Assembly: GCF_017873395.1 (NCBI RefSeq) | Contig: NZ_JAGGKC010000005.1 | Coordinates: 80,123 to 144,122 of the forward strand | Source of the DNA: Youngiibacter multivorans | GTDB lineage: Bacteria > Bacillota > Clostridia > Clostridiales > Clostridiaceae | Reading direction: 5' to 3' | DNA length: 64,000 bases | Shown here: piece after piece, positions 25,378 to 34,292 of the stretch | Layout: each line of letters begins with the position of its first letter | Position numbering within the stretch: the first letter of the stretch is position 1 | Translations under genes and position numbers: made by a program | The notes under the pieces: generated by a model | Database searches by the model: none | What the model saw: only the letters and a program-made list of their open reading frames with translations | What the model was told of the DNA's origin: nothing

Positions 25378-26688
25378 ATGGGTGAAAAACTTGTAAACGG
25401 CGTAATGACCTTTGTCAACACAAAGGCCGTACGCGCATTGAAGGATGGCATCATCTTCACACTTCCACTTACCATGATTGGATCGATATTCCTGTTGCTT
25501 GCACAGCTTCCAAGCGATGCCATCAACAATTTCCTGATTTCAATATTCGGTGAGAACTTCAGGACTCCTCTCTTCCAGGTTTATGGAGCGACGTTCAATA
25601 TCATAGCTCTGGTTGCAGTCATAGCCATAGCATACCAGTATGCGAAGCTTTGCAACCACGACGGTCTCATGGCTGGATTCCTGGCACTTGTCACATTCCT
25701 TATCCTTGCTCCAGGATCCAAGACTGACGCAGCATCGGGAGTCACTGTAGGAAACATCATTGACAAGGCATGGGGAGGCGGACAGGGAATGGTCGCCGCC
25801 ATCATAATAGGACTTATCGTAGGTGCGATATATTCAAAGCTTCTCGACATGAAGCTCACTATCAAGATGCCCGACGGCGTTCCTGAAGGCGTATCGAAGC
25901 AGTTTGCAGCACTGATCCCTGCCGCAATCATATTCACAGGCGCAATGCTCCTGTTCATATTGTTCAACTCCATGGGCACAAACTTCATGGCGTGGATCTA
26001 CAAGGTGCTTCAGAGCCCGCTGCAGAACGTCACAGACTCACTTCCGGCAATCATGTTCCTGGCAGCTCTCGCGCCGTTCTTCTGGATCTTTGGTATCCAT
26101 GGAACTACCATAGTAACGGGAGTCATGGATGGAATATTCCTTGCAAACACTGCTGCAAACCAGGCTATCCTTGACAGTGGAATGGCACTGACGATAGCTA
26201 ACGGAGCCAAGATAGTAACCAAGCAGTTCTGGGATAACTACATCATCATGACAGGAACAGGAATAACCATAGGACTTGTCGTTGCAATGCTCATAGCTGC
26301 AAAGGCTGCAAAGAACAAGACACTCGGAAAGATAGCTCTTGTTCCCGGACTTTTCAACATCAATGAGCCGGTAACCTTCGGTCTTCCTATAGTAATGAAT
26401 CCGCTTTTAGCGATCCCTTATATGATAATACCTGCACTGGCAGCGCTTATCACGTATCTGGCAATCAGCATAGGCTTCATGCCTCCGTTCTCAGGAGTCA
26501 TGGCACCATGGACCACACCACCTATCATCTCCGGCTTCATAGTAACAGGCTGGCAGGGTGCGGTAGTTCAGGCGCTGATACTTGTAATGTCAGTAGTCAT
26601 ATACTTCCCATTCTTCAAGAAGCAGGATGCTGCTGACGCGAAGGAAGAGACTGCAATACACGAGGAACATCTTCACGCAGCAGAGTAA
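25378..26688 (+). CDS. PTS lactose/cellobiose-family IIC permease (copy 1)
   Basis: The sugar-translocating membrane subunit: 436 residues with about ten hydrophobic segments. The start VMTFVNTKAVRALKDGIIFTLPLTMIGS is typical; the conserved loop NINEPVTFGLPIVMNP binds the sugar in this family, and GIHGTTIV and PPFSGVMAPWTTPPIISGF are further hallmarks. AAGGAGAG precedes the ATG, after a 136-base gap from IIB. The C-terminal charged tail is cytosolic. Beta-glucosides such as cellobiose are likely given the linked GH1 genes; chitobiose or lactose cannot be excluded. Confidence 0.93.
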   Translation: MGEKLVNGVMTFVNTKAVRALKDGIIFTLPLTMIGSIFLLLAQLPSDAINNFLISIFGENFRTPLFQVYGATFNIIALVAVIAIAYQYAKLCNHDGLMAGFLALVTFLILAPGSKTDAASGVTVGNIIDKAWGGGQGMVAAIIIGLIVGAIYSKLLDMKLTIKMPDGVPEGVSKQFAALIPAAIIFTGAMLLFILFNSMGTNFMAWIYKVLQSPLQNVTDSLPAIMFLAALAPFFWIFGIHGTTIVTGVMDGIFLANTAANQAILDSGMALTIANGAKIVTKQFWDNYIIMTGTGITIGLVVAMLIAAKAAKNKTLGKIALVPGLFNINEPVTFGLPIVMNPLLAIPYMIIPALAALITYLAISIGFMPPFSGVMAPWTTPPIISGFIVTGWQGAVVQALILVMSVVIYFPFFKKQDAADAKEETAIHEEHLHAAE

Positions 26689-26708
26689 TCAAAGAACAAG
26701 TTTTAATG

Positions 26709-26734
26709 AAGGAAGTGGAAACACTTCCTTTTTT
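26709..26734 (+). terminator. intrinsic terminator of first PTS operon
   Basis: AAGGAAGTG, GAAA loop, CACTTCCTT and six T. It lies 20 bases after the IIC stop. Confidence 0.9.
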
Positions 26735-27143
26735 CATTCCCATTTTCAGGCAACCGAGTCAAATTCCGCAAATGACCAGACGCTCTGTTCATGGCAAGCT
26801 TGACTAGTGTTTCGAAAAATTCACGCATAATCGTGCCAAATCGGACAGTTCCGGTCATGAATTTCGTATATTTCAGTCACAAACGAAATAATTCAAATGT
26901 TTTAATCACATACTTGCAGACTGTAGAACTATGTTAATGTTTTCAAGCGTTTTGTTTTTGTGTTTTTCAGGCTTTTTTCGAAACACTGCTGAAATTCGAC
27001 GAAACACTGCGATGCAGTATCGATACAATGCGAAACACTGTTTTATTTCCTGTTTTTCCATAAAATTTCTTGCCAGCACCAAACCCGCTGTATGGGCGAT
27101 TCGGCTTTATTGCAGCATTTTTATTCGGTGTTTTATAGTGTTT
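26735..27143. promoter_or_regulatory. enhancer-like region of the second PTS operon
   Basis: An AT-rich gene-free stretch of about 400 bases with repeated copies of the element AGTGTTT(C/T) in both orientations: 26806-26814, 26979-26988, 27000-27009, 27031-27040, 27126-27134 (as CGGTGTTTT) and 27137-27144. The three central copies read CGAAACACTG. This is the expected layout of upstream activator sites for a sigma-54 activator. Confidence 0.7.
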
Positions 27144-27159
27144 TGGCACGGCAATTGCT
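27144..27159 (+). promoter_or_regulatory. sigma-54 (-24/-12) promoter
   Basis: TGGCACGGCAATTGCT fits the sigma-54 consensus TGGCAC-N5-TTGCW exactly, with GG and GC at the invariant 10-base spacing. It lies 35 bases before the IIA start, and a LevR-type activator is encoded nearby. Confidence 0.93.
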
Positions 27160-27193
27160 ATATGTATAGTGTAAAACAAAGGAGGCGAATGTA

Positions 27194-27514
27194 TTGGAAG
27201 AACTCATAATGCAGATCATAATAGATTCCGGCGATGTAAGGTACCATGCCTATGAAGCTTTAAGCCTTGCAAACGAAGGTAAGTATGATGAGGCAAAGGA
27301 GAGCATAACAAAAGCCAATGAGGCGATGGAAAAGGCTCACGAGGCACAGACATCATTCCTATTCAAGGAAGCCAACGGTGAGAAGGTTGAAATCTCGGCA
27401 CTCTTCGTTCACAGCCAGGATCACCTGATGACAGCGATCTCAGAAAAGAACCTTATAATTCAGCTCATAGAGATGAGAAAGTCTATACAGGAACTAATAG
27501 AAGCAAAGAAATAG
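27194..27514 (+). CDS. PTS lactose/cellobiose-family IIA component (copy 2)
   Basis: A 106-residue IIA, nearly the same as copy 1 (differences such as KYDEAKESITKAN for KFEEARESIKRAN). The catalytic FVHSQDHLMTA is intact. TTG start with GGAGGCG six bases upstream. It is the first gene after the sigma-54 promoter, leading an A-B-C-GH1-B operon. Confidence 0.94.
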   Translation: MEELIMQIIIDSGDVRYHAYEALSLANEGKYDEAKESITKANEAMEKAHEAQTSFLFKEANGEKVEISALFVHSQDHLMTAISEKNLIIQLIEMRKSIQELIEAKK

Positions 27515-27533
27515 CAATGGAGGTATGAAAATC

Positions 27534-27845
27534 ATGAAAATCGTATTACTTTGTGCGGCAGGAATGTCCACAAGCATGCTCGTCAAGAAAATGCAGGAGG
27601 CTGCAAAGGCTAAGGGACTTGAGGCAGATATCGCAGCATACCCTGAATCACAGCTGGCAAAGGTCGGTCCTAGTGCTGATGTCATCCTTCTGGGGCCTCA
27701 GATAAGGTTCGCTCTCAAGAAGATAACCGCTGAAGCAGAGAAGTTCAACGTACCGGTAGATGTCATTCCACCTGCTGACTACGGCATGATGAATGGTGTA
27801 AAGGTGCTTGCACTTGCTGAGAAGATAATAGCAGCAAAGAAGTAG
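27534..27845 (+). CDS. PTS lactose/cellobiose-family IIB component (copy 3)
   Basis: A 103-residue IIB with VLLCAAGMSTSMLVKKM and phospho-Cys. An in-frame ATG at 27525 touches the GGAGGT site, so the ATG nine bases further is the better start. The protein matches copy 2 almost throughout; only a few residues at the ends differ (KIIAAKK for KMAAAKK). Confidence 0.93.
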   Translation: MKIVLLCAAGMSTSMLVKKMQEAAKAKGLEADIAAYPESQLAKVGPSADVILLGPQIRFALKKITAEAEKFNVPVDVIPPADYGMMNGVKVLALAEKIIAAKK

Positions 27846-27961
27846 ACTTAAAGCCTCAATATGACAGCCTCTCAGGCTGCCGCAATATTATAAGTTCATA
27901 CAACCTAATAAACTGTTACCAATTGCACTAATATAAAATAATAAGACTAAGGAGAGAAAAA

Positions 27962-29275
27962 ATGGGAGAAAAACTTGTAAATGGCGTAATGACCTTTGTC
28001 AACACCAAAGCAGTCAGGGCACTCAAAGACGGTATCATCTTCACACTTCCCCTCACTATGATAGGATCGATATTCCTCCTTCTCGCACAGCTTCCAAGCC
28101 CTGTGATCAACAACTTCCTCATATCAATATTCGGTGAGAACTTCAGGGATCCACTGTTCCAGGTATACAGGTCAACCTTCAACATCATCGCACTCGTTGC
28201 GGTAGTAGCCATAGCCTACCAGTATGCGAAGCTATGTGCCCATGACGGACTCAATGCAGGCTTCCTCGCACTCGTAACCTTCCTTATACTCGCACCAGGA
28301 TCAGTAACTGACAAGGCAAGCGGAGTCACAATAGGAAACGTTATAGACAAAGCCTGGGGAGGCGGACAGGGAATGGTCGCCGCCATCATAATAGGACTTG
28401 TAGTTGGCGCAATATACTCCAAGCTCCTCGACATGAAGCTTACGATCAAGATGCCTGACGGAGTTCCTGAAGGCGTATCAAAGCAGTTTGCAGCCCTGAT
28501 TCCAGCCGGAATCATATTCACAGGCGCAATGCTCCTGTACATCCTCTTCAAATCAATGGACACAAACTTCATGGCATGGATCTACAAGGTTCTTCAGAGC
28601 CCGCTCCAGAACATCACAGATTCACTTCCGGCAATAATGTTCCTTTCAGCTCTTGCACCATTCTTCTGGCTCTTTGGAATACATGGAACCACGATAGTAA
28701 ATGGAGTAATGGATGGAATACTTCTTGCAAACACAGCTACTAACCAGGCAATTCTTGACAGCGGCCTTGCACTTACAATAGCAAACGGAGCCAAGATAGT
28801 AACCAAGCAGTTCTGGGATAACTACATAATCATGACCGGAACAGGAATAACAATAGGACTTGTCGTTGCAATGCTCATAGCTGCAAAGGCAGCAAAGAAC
28901 AAGACACTCGGAAAGATAGCCCTTGTTCCTGGCCTGTTCAACATAAATGAGCCGGTAACCTTCGGACTTCCGATAGTAATGAACCCGCTCATAGCTATAC
29001 CTTACATGGTAATACCTGCACTTGCAGCGTTCATCACATACATGGCGATAAGCATAGGCTTCATGCCTCCGTTCTCCGGAGTCATGGCACCATGGACAAC
29101 ACCACCTATCATCTCCGGCTTCATAGTAACAGGCTGGCAGGGTGCGGTTGTTCAGGCGCTGATACTTGTACTCTCAGTAGTAATATACTTCCCGTTCTTC
29201 AAGAAGCAGGATGCTGCTGACGCGAAGGAAGAAGCTGCGATCCACGAGGAACATCTCCTCCACCCAGCTGAATAA
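27962..29275 (+). CDS. PTS lactose/cellobiose-family IIC permease (copy 2)
   Basis: A 437-residue IIC very close to copy 1. Differences cluster in a few places (SPVINNF for SDAINNF, FRDPLFQVYRS for FRTPLFQVYGA, CAHDGLNAG for CNHDGLMAG), while NINEPVTFGLPIVMNP is unchanged. Substitutions near FQVYRS could alter substrate choice but this is inference. AAGGAGAG site upstream; a 116-base spacer to IIB parallels that in the first operon. Confidence 0.93.
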   Translation: MGEKLVNGVMTFVNTKAVRALKDGIIFTLPLTMIGSIFLLLAQLPSPVINNFLISIFGENFRDPLFQVYRSTFNIIALVAVVAIAYQYAKLCAHDGLNAGFLALVTFLILAPGSVTDKASGVTIGNVIDKAWGGGQGMVAAIIIGLVVGAIYSKLLDMKLTIKMPDGVPEGVSKQFAALIPAGIIFTGAMLLYILFKSMDTNFMAWIYKVLQSPLQNITDSLPAIMFLSALAPFFWLFGIHGTTIVNGVMDGILLANTATNQAILDSGLALTIANGAKIVTKQFWDNYIIMTGTGITIGLVVAMLIAAKAAKNKTLGKIALVPGLFNINEPVTFGLPIVMNPLIAIPYMVIPALAAFITYMAISIGFMPPFSGVMAPWTTPPIISGFIVTGWQGAVVQALILVLSVVIYFPFFKKQDAADAKEEAAIHEEHLLHPAE

Positions 29276-29304
29276 CTAAAGACAACACAACAAAAGATGC
29301 AGCG

Positions 29305-29331
29305 GGGAGGACAGTGGAAACACTTCCTCCC
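29305..29331 (+). terminator. imperfect hairpin between IIC and GH1 (possible attenuator)
   Basis: GGGAGGA...GTG, GAAA loop, CAC...TCCTCCC. It shares its core with the terminator at 26709 but has no T-run, so partial read-through or mRNA processing before the GH1 gene is more likely than full termination. Confidence 0.4.
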
Positions 29332-29368
29332 TTGATTCTTGAACTCGAAATACGAAAGGATGATATAT

Positions 29369-30787
29369 ATGTACTATAAGAAGCTTAAGGACTTCAGAAG
29401 CGACTTCCTATGGGGAGCCTCCACTTCAGCATACCAGGTAGAAGGAGCATGGAACGAGGACGGAAAAGGCTTGTCCGTCATGGATATGGGACACCATCCT
29501 GAGGGACTTGCTGACTTCAAGGTCACAAGTGACCACTACCACCATTACAAGGAAGACATCGCCCTGCTGGCAGAGCTTGGCCTCAAGGCATACAGGTTCT
29601 CGATAGCATGGACAAGGATCTTCCCGGAAGGCACTGGAAAGATCAATGAAAAGGGACTTGAGTTCTATAAGAATCTCATAGACGAGATCCTGAAGTATGG
29701 AATGGAGCCGATAGTGACCCAGTACCACTTCGACCTGCCATATGCTCTCCACCAGAAGGGCGGCTGGTCAAACAGGGCCACAATCGATGCATATGTAGAT
29801 TACGTAAAGGTGCTTTATGATAATTTCGGAGACAGGGTTAAGTACTGGCTTACAATAAACGAGCAGAACATGATGATACTCCATGGTGCGGCACTTGGAA
29901 TCGTGGCACCTGGTACCGAGAACATCGAGAAGGAAATTTACCAGCAGAACCACCACATGCTTCTCGCACAGGCAAAGGCTATCACACTCTACCATGAGAT
30001 GAAGCTTCCTGGAAAGATAGGGCCTGCTCCGAACATAACCACGATATATCCTGAAACCTGCAATCCAGATGATGTCATAGCAGCAATGAACTGGACATCC
30101 ATAAGGAACTGGCTGTATCTTGACATGTGCGTATTCGGAAGATACAACTCCATAGCATGGAGCTATCTTGAAGAAAGAGGCTGGACGCCAAACATCGAGG
30201 ATGGCGACATGGCTATCCTTGGAGCTCCTCTTGCAAAGCCTGATTTTATAGCTTTCAACTATTACTCAACTGCAACAGTTGCTGCAAGCAGGAACGACGG
30301 GTCAGACAAAGCTGCAGGGGCAGACCAGCAGATCGTATCCGGTGAAGAGGGAGTCTACAGGCAGGGTGAGAATCCAAGCCTCAAGCTCACATCCTTCGGA
30401 TGGACTGTTGATCCTACAGGCTTCAGGAGCACTCTGAGAGAAATCAATGACAGGTACAACCTGCCGCTTCTTGTTACAGAGAACGGTCTTGGTGAATATG
30501 ACAAGCTTGAAGAAGGCGACATAGTTAACGACGACTACAGGATAGACTACCTGAGAGACCACATAGAGCAGGCAAGGCTAGCTGTAAATGACGGAGTTGA
30601 CCTCCTTGGCTACTGCCCGTGGTCAGCAATCGACCTTGTCAGCACCCATCAGGGCTTCGGCAAGAGATACGGGTTCATCTATGTCAACAGGGAAGAAAAT
30701 GACCTCAAGGACATGAGAAGGATAAAGAAGAAAAGCTTTGGCTGGTACAATAAGGTCATAGGATCAAACGGGACTGACCTTGCATAG
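29369..30787 (+). CDS. GH1 6-phospho-beta-glucosidase
   Basis: Cytosolic GH1 enzyme that cleaves phosphorylated beta-glucosides delivered by the PTS. The acid/base site is LTINEQN and the nucleophile LLVTENGLGEY. The C-terminal block DLVSTHQGFGKRYGFIYVN has the Ser/Lys/Tyr pattern that binds the 6-phosphate. I chose the ATG reading MYYKKLKDFRSDFLWG because GAAAGGA is 8 bases upstream; 472 residues is normal. It follows IIC in the sigma-54 operon. Confidence 0.92.
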   Translation: MYYKKLKDFRSDFLWGASTSAYQVEGAWNEDGKGLSVMDMGHHPEGLADFKVTSDHYHHYKEDIALLAELGLKAYRFSIAWTRIFPEGTGKINEKGLEFYKNLIDEILKYGMEPIVTQYHFDLPYALHQKGGWSNRATIDAYVDYVKVLYDNFGDRVKYWLTINEQNMMILHGAALGIVAPGTENIEKEIYQQNHHMLLAQAKAITLYHEMKLPGKIGPAPNITTIYPETCNPDDVIAAMNWTSIRNWLYLDMCVFGRYNSIAWSYLEERGWTPNIEDGDMAILGAPLAKPDFIAFNYYSTATVAASRNDGSDKAAGADQQIVSGEEGVYRQGENPSLKLTSFGWTVDPTGFRSTLREINDRYNLPLLVTENGLGEYDKLEEGDIVNDDYRIDYLRDHIEQARLAVNDGVDLLGYCPWSAIDLVSTHQGFGKRYGFIYVNREENDLKDMRRIKKKSFGWYNKVIGSNGTDLA

Positions 30788-30796
30788 GAGGCACAA

Positions 30797-31117
30797 ATGA
30801 TCAGAATAGTCTTACTGTGCGGAGGCGGCATGTCCACCAGCGTCCTCATGAAACGGATGCAGGCGGAAGCTGACAAGAAAGGTCTTGAAGCGGAGATTTC
30901 CGCCTTTGGCGAAGGCCATCTACGAAAGGTGATTCCCTATGCTGACGTGATACTTCTCGGACCTCAGATAAGGTTCACCTTCAAAAGGATTTCCGATGAA
31001 TGCCTGGGCCATGGGATCCCGGTTGCCATGATTCCAAATGCGGATTACGGAATGATGGACGGCAGGAAGGTCCTTGCCCTGGCAGAGAAGCTGATTGAAG
31101 AGGGAAAGGTCAGATAA
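30797..31117 (+). CDS. PTS lactose/cellobiose-family IIB component (copy 4, divergent)
   Basis: A 106-residue IIB with VLLCGGGMSTSVLMKRM (phospho-Cys at residue 8), ILLGPQIRFTFKRIS and PNADYGMMDGRKVL. It differs more from copies 2 and 3 than they do from each other. It follows the GH1 gene by nine bases with TAGGAGG, ending the second operon. It may serve the same IIC with a different sugar, or feed phosphate to the PTS-controlled activator; neither is shown. Confidence 0.92.
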   Translation: MIRIVLLCGGGMSTSVLMKRMQAEADKKGLEAEISAFGEGHLRKVIPYADVILLGPQIRFTFKRISDECLGHGIPVAMIPNADYGMMDGRKVLALAEKLIEEGKVR

Positions 31118-31203
31118 TCCACTAAAAAGCAGCATGAGTAAGACTGATATATAGAACACAAGATAATATAGAGCACAAGAAGAATAATAAACAAAAGAAA
31201 AAC

Positions 31204-31234
31204 AGAAGGTTCAGGCATTTCGCCTGAACCTTCT
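31204..31234. terminator. bidirectional terminator
   Basis: AGAAGGTTCAGGC and GCCTGAACCTTCT, 13-base perfect arms with loop ATTTC, between the convergent IIB and GH1 genes. Confidence 0.85.
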
Positions 31235-31265
31235 TCATCTTGTGATACCCTGCCATTTGCTCGCC

Positions 31266-32696
31266 TTACAGGATCTCACCGTTTGATTCTATTACCTTTT
31301 TGTACCAGTCAAAGGACTTCTTCTTTGACCTGTCAAGGGTCCCCTTGCCTTCATTGTCCTTGTCCACATAGATGAAGCCGTATCGCTTCTTCATTTCGCC
31401 GGTGGTGAAGGATACAAGGTCAATGCAGCCCCATGGGGTGTAGCCCATAAGTTCCACTCCATCATGGGTTATGGCCTTTTCCATCTGCTCGATGTGAGAA
31501 CGGAGGTAGTTAATCCTGTAGTCGTCGTTTATGTTTCCGTCTTCTTCTATGACATCCACTGCTCCAAGGCCGTTTTCGACGATGAACATTGGCTTCTCAT
31601 ATCTCTCATGGAGCATAATTAGAGCATTTCTCAGGCCTACAGGGTCTATCGCCCATCCCCAGTCCGATGCCTGGAGGAAAGGATTCTTAACGCTTACGTG
31701 TGAGCCAGTCACCAGGTCCTTGTTTTCACCTTCAGCCCCTGATTTTACCGTGTCAGACATGTAGTAGCTGAAGCCGATATAATCTACGGTACCTTCTTCA
31801 AGTATCTTAGCGTCGCCAGGCTCCATCTTTATGTCATAGCCTTCCCTCTCCCATTCCTTAAGGGCATATGCAGGATAATGGCCACGGCAGTGGACATCTG
31901 TGAAAAATATCCTGTCATGTATTGTGTGGAGTGCAAGCAGAGTATCCTCTGGATTAGAAGTAAATGGATAAACAGGATGGAATGATACCATGCAGCCTAT
32001 CTTGAAGTCAGGATTGATTCCATGGCCGATCTTTACTGCAAGGGCGCTTGCCACGAGCTCGTTGTGGGCAGCCTGGTAGATTACTTCCTTCCTGTCCTCC
32101 CCTTCCTTGAACTGGATACCGGAATTCGTCCAGGCGAATATCGGGTTCTTCAGGTTCATCTGGTTGTTGATCTCATTGAATGTCATCCAGTATTTAACCT
32201 TGTCTTTGTATCTTCTGAACACTGTCTCGGCGTATCTTGCAAAGCAGTCAATTACGCTTCTGTCCCTCCATCCGCCATATTTCTTGAATAGCCCATATGG
32301 CATCTCGAAGTGGGAAAGTGTAATGACCGGCTCTATGCCATGCTTAAGCAGCTCGTCGAACATGTCATCGTAGAACTTCAGGCCTTCCTCGTTTGGAACA
32401 GTCTCATCCCCGTTCGGGAATATCCTCGGCCAGTTTATGGATGTCCTGAAGCACTTGAATCCCATTTCTGCGAATAGTGCTATGTCCTCCTTGTATCTGC
32501 CATAGAAGTCTATGGCTTCATGGTTCGGGTAGTTCTCCCCCGGCATTATGCCGTCAGTAATCCTTCTTGGCACCCCGTGGGCTCCGGCAGTCATGACATC
32601 GGCAACGCTGAGACCTTTTCCACCCTTGTCAAAGCCACCTTCAAGCTGATGGGCAGCTACAGCTCCGCCCCATAGAAAACCTTTTTGAAAACCCAT
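31266..32696 (-). CDS. GH1 6-phospho-beta-glucosidase (second)
   Basis: A 476-residue GH1 enzyme. Acid/base WMTFNEINNQ and nucleophile FIVENGLGAVD are canonical, and DLVSFTTGEMKKRYGFIYVD carries the 6-phosphate-binding Ser, Lys and Tyr. The order of motifs matches BglA/BglH-type phospho-beta-glucosidases. AAGGAGG precedes the ATG. It lies downstream of another GH1 on the same strand and opposite to the PTS operons. Confidence 0.92.
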   Translation of the reverse strand: MGFQKGFLWGGAVAAHQLEGGFDKGGKGLSVADVMTAGAHGVPRRITDGIMPGENYPNHEAIDFYGRYKEDIALFAEMGFKCFRTSINWPRIFPNGDETVPNEEGLKFYDDMFDELLKHGIEPVITLSHFEMPYGLFKKYGGWRDRSVIDCFARYAETVFRRYKDKVKYWMTFNEINNQMNLKNPIFAWTNSGIQFKEGEDRKEVIYQAAHNELVASALAVKIGHGINPDFKIGCMVSFHPVYPFTSNPEDTLLALHTIHDRIFFTDVHCRGHYPAYALKEWEREGYDIKMEPGDAKILEEGTVDYIGFSYYMSDTVKSGAEGENKDLVTGSHVSVKNPFLQASDWGWAIDPVGLRNALIMLHERYEKPMFIVENGLGAVDVIEEDGNINDDYRINYLRSHIEQMEKAITHDGVELMGYTPWGCIDLVSFTTGEMKKRYGFIYVDKDNEGKGTLDRSKKKSFDWYKKVIESNGEIL

Positions 32697-32723
32697 AATT
32701 ACCTCCTTGATTTATCATTTGAA

Positions 32724-32751
32724 GGGGAAGCAAGCTAATCATTGCCTCCCC
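32724..32751. repeat. hairpin between two GH1 genes
   Basis: GGGGAAGCAA and TTGCCTCCCC nearly pair over ten bases. There is no T-run, so it may be a weak terminator or an mRNA-processing element that sets the ratio of the two enzymes. Confidence 0.4.
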
Positions 32752-32764
32752 GGCCATTTATCGT

Positions 32765-34132
32765 TCAATCTGAAAAACCCTTGTCCCCTGTGACATCCTT
32801 CATCCATTCGCCGGAAAGCTTTACCGTCCTCTTCAGTGTTGCTGTATCTATTGCAACGAACCCATATCTGTTCTTGAAGCCATTGTTCCATGACCAGTTG
32901 TCGGTAAATGACCAGGCATGGTAGCCTCTGCAGTCAGAGCCCTCCTCTATGGCCTTCAGGATCCATTTCAGATGGTTCCTGATGTAGTCGATCCTGTAGG
33001 TGTCATGGATCTCACCGTCCAGACGGTACCTGTCCTCATTCTCGACCCCGATGCCGTTTTCGGCAATGAAGCATGCCGGATTGCCGTAATTAAGCCTCAG
33101 GTCGGTGAGCAGGTCGTATATGCCCTTCTCATAGATTTCCCAGCCCCTGTATACGTTCATGCGCCTGCCGGGCATCCTGTAGTTGACGAAATAGTAGTTG
33201 AGTCCTTCCTGAAGCCTGTCTGCGGGTGCCATGACCCTTCTGGGCTTGAAATAGCTTATTCCCAGGACATCAACCCTGTTTTTTGCGATAAGCTCCTTGT
33301 CACCATCCCTTACCTCCGGAAGTATCTCGCTCCTTTCAAGCATATGAATAAGCTTTTCAGGGAATTCACCTTTAAGCACGGGATCCAGGAACGCCTTGTT
33401 TATGAACAGGTCGCAGGCTTCAGCGGCTTCAAGGTCCTCCTTCGAACCAGATTTCGGATATACCTGGCTCAGGTTCATGATGACGCCAATCTCCCCGCCG
33501 GTGCCCATCTCCCTGAAGGCTTCCACAGCTGAGGCATGCGCTATGATCATGTTGTATGCTACCTGTACAGCCCTTTTCAGGTTCCTTACCTTCGGATAAT
33601 GGTTGCCTTCCACATAGCCCTGCTCTGCAGGTACCAGAGGATCGCTGAAGGTAAACCAGTTTTTGACCCTGTCTCCGAACAGGTCGAAGCAGACCCTTGC
33701 ATAATCGACGTATGCATCGACTGTCACCCTTGATTCCCATCCACCGTATTCCTGAAGCTTAACCGGGAGGTCGAAGTGGAAAAGGTTGATGTATGGCTCG
33801 AGCCCCTGCTTCTTCAGCTCATCTATCATGCTGTTGTAAAAATCCACGGCTTCCGGGTCAACATCACCGATGCCTTCCGGAATGAGCCTTGACCACTCTA
33901 TGGAGGTCCTGTAGGAATCCAGCCCCATTTCCTTCATCAGGCCGATATCCTCAATGTACCTGTGATAGAAATCCGAGGCAATCTTCGGTCCTACCATATG
34001 ATAAAAGTCTTCAGGCTCGCTCTCGTACCAGAACTCATAGATATCCATGCCCTTCTTGCCTGACGTACCCTCCGTCTGCGGTCCTGACGCTGCTGCACCG
34101 AAAAAGAACTTCTCAGGAAACCTGTATTCCAT
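32765..34132 (-). CDS. GH1 family protein with altered acid/base site
   Basis: A 455-residue GH1 homologue. The nucleophile motif FIAENGIGVEN is intact, and NWSWNNGFKNRYGF has the Ser/Lys/Tyr spacing of phospho-glycosidases. However the acid/base motif, T(F/L)NEP elsewhere, reads FTFSDPL, so the catalytic Glu is Asp and the preceding Asn is Ser. Activity may be weak, limited to good leaving groups, or lost. I use the ATG with GGGAGGG upstream; a longer frame overlaps a TATAAT at 34171-34176 on the minus strand, the likely -10. Confidence 0.88.
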   Translation of the reverse strand: MEYRFPEKFFFGAAASGPQTEGTSGKKGMDIYEFWYESEPEDFYHMVGPKIASDFYHRYIEDIGLMKEMGLDSYRTSIEWSRLIPEGIGDVDPEAVDFYNSMIDELKKQGLEPYINLFHFDLPVKLQEYGGWESRVTVDAYVDYARVCFDLFGDRVKNWFTFSDPLVPAEQGYVEGNHYPKVRNLKRAVQVAYNMIIAHASAVEAFREMGTGGEIGVIMNLSQVYPKSGSKEDLEAAEACDLFINKAFLDPVLKGEFPEKLIHMLERSEILPEVRDGDKELIAKNRVDVLGISYFKPRRVMAPADRLQEGLNYYFVNYRMPGRRMNVYRGWEIYEKGIYDLLTDLRLNYGNPACFIAENGIGVENEDRYRLDGEIHDTYRIDYIRNHLKWILKAIEEGSDCRGYHAWSFTDNWSWNNGFKNRYGFVAIDTATLKRTVKLSGEWMKDVTGDKGFSD

Positions 34133-34227
34133 CTCTATCCCTCCCATTGCATGCATATTTCTTTGATTCAATTATACGGTCCTTTATGCATATTTAGAAT
34201 AGGAACAAAATACCTGATGGCTCTGAA

Positions 34228-34260
34228 AAGCCCTGTTTCCAACAATTGGAAACAGGGCTT
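34228..34260. terminator. intrinsic terminator after the nuclease gene
   Basis: AAGCCCTGTTTCCAA and TTGGAAACAGGGCTT, 15-base perfect arms with loop CAA; on the minus strand the stem runs into CTTTTC. It ends the ligase-nuclease transcript. Confidence 0.8.
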
Positions 34261-34292
34261 CCCTAAAAATTAATACATTCTTCACAGAAATC

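Noticed and set aside
26931..27209. 92-codon open frame in the PTS regulatory gap
   Set aside because: It runs over the activator repeats and the -24/-12 promoter, is Phe/Cys-rich and has no ribosome site.
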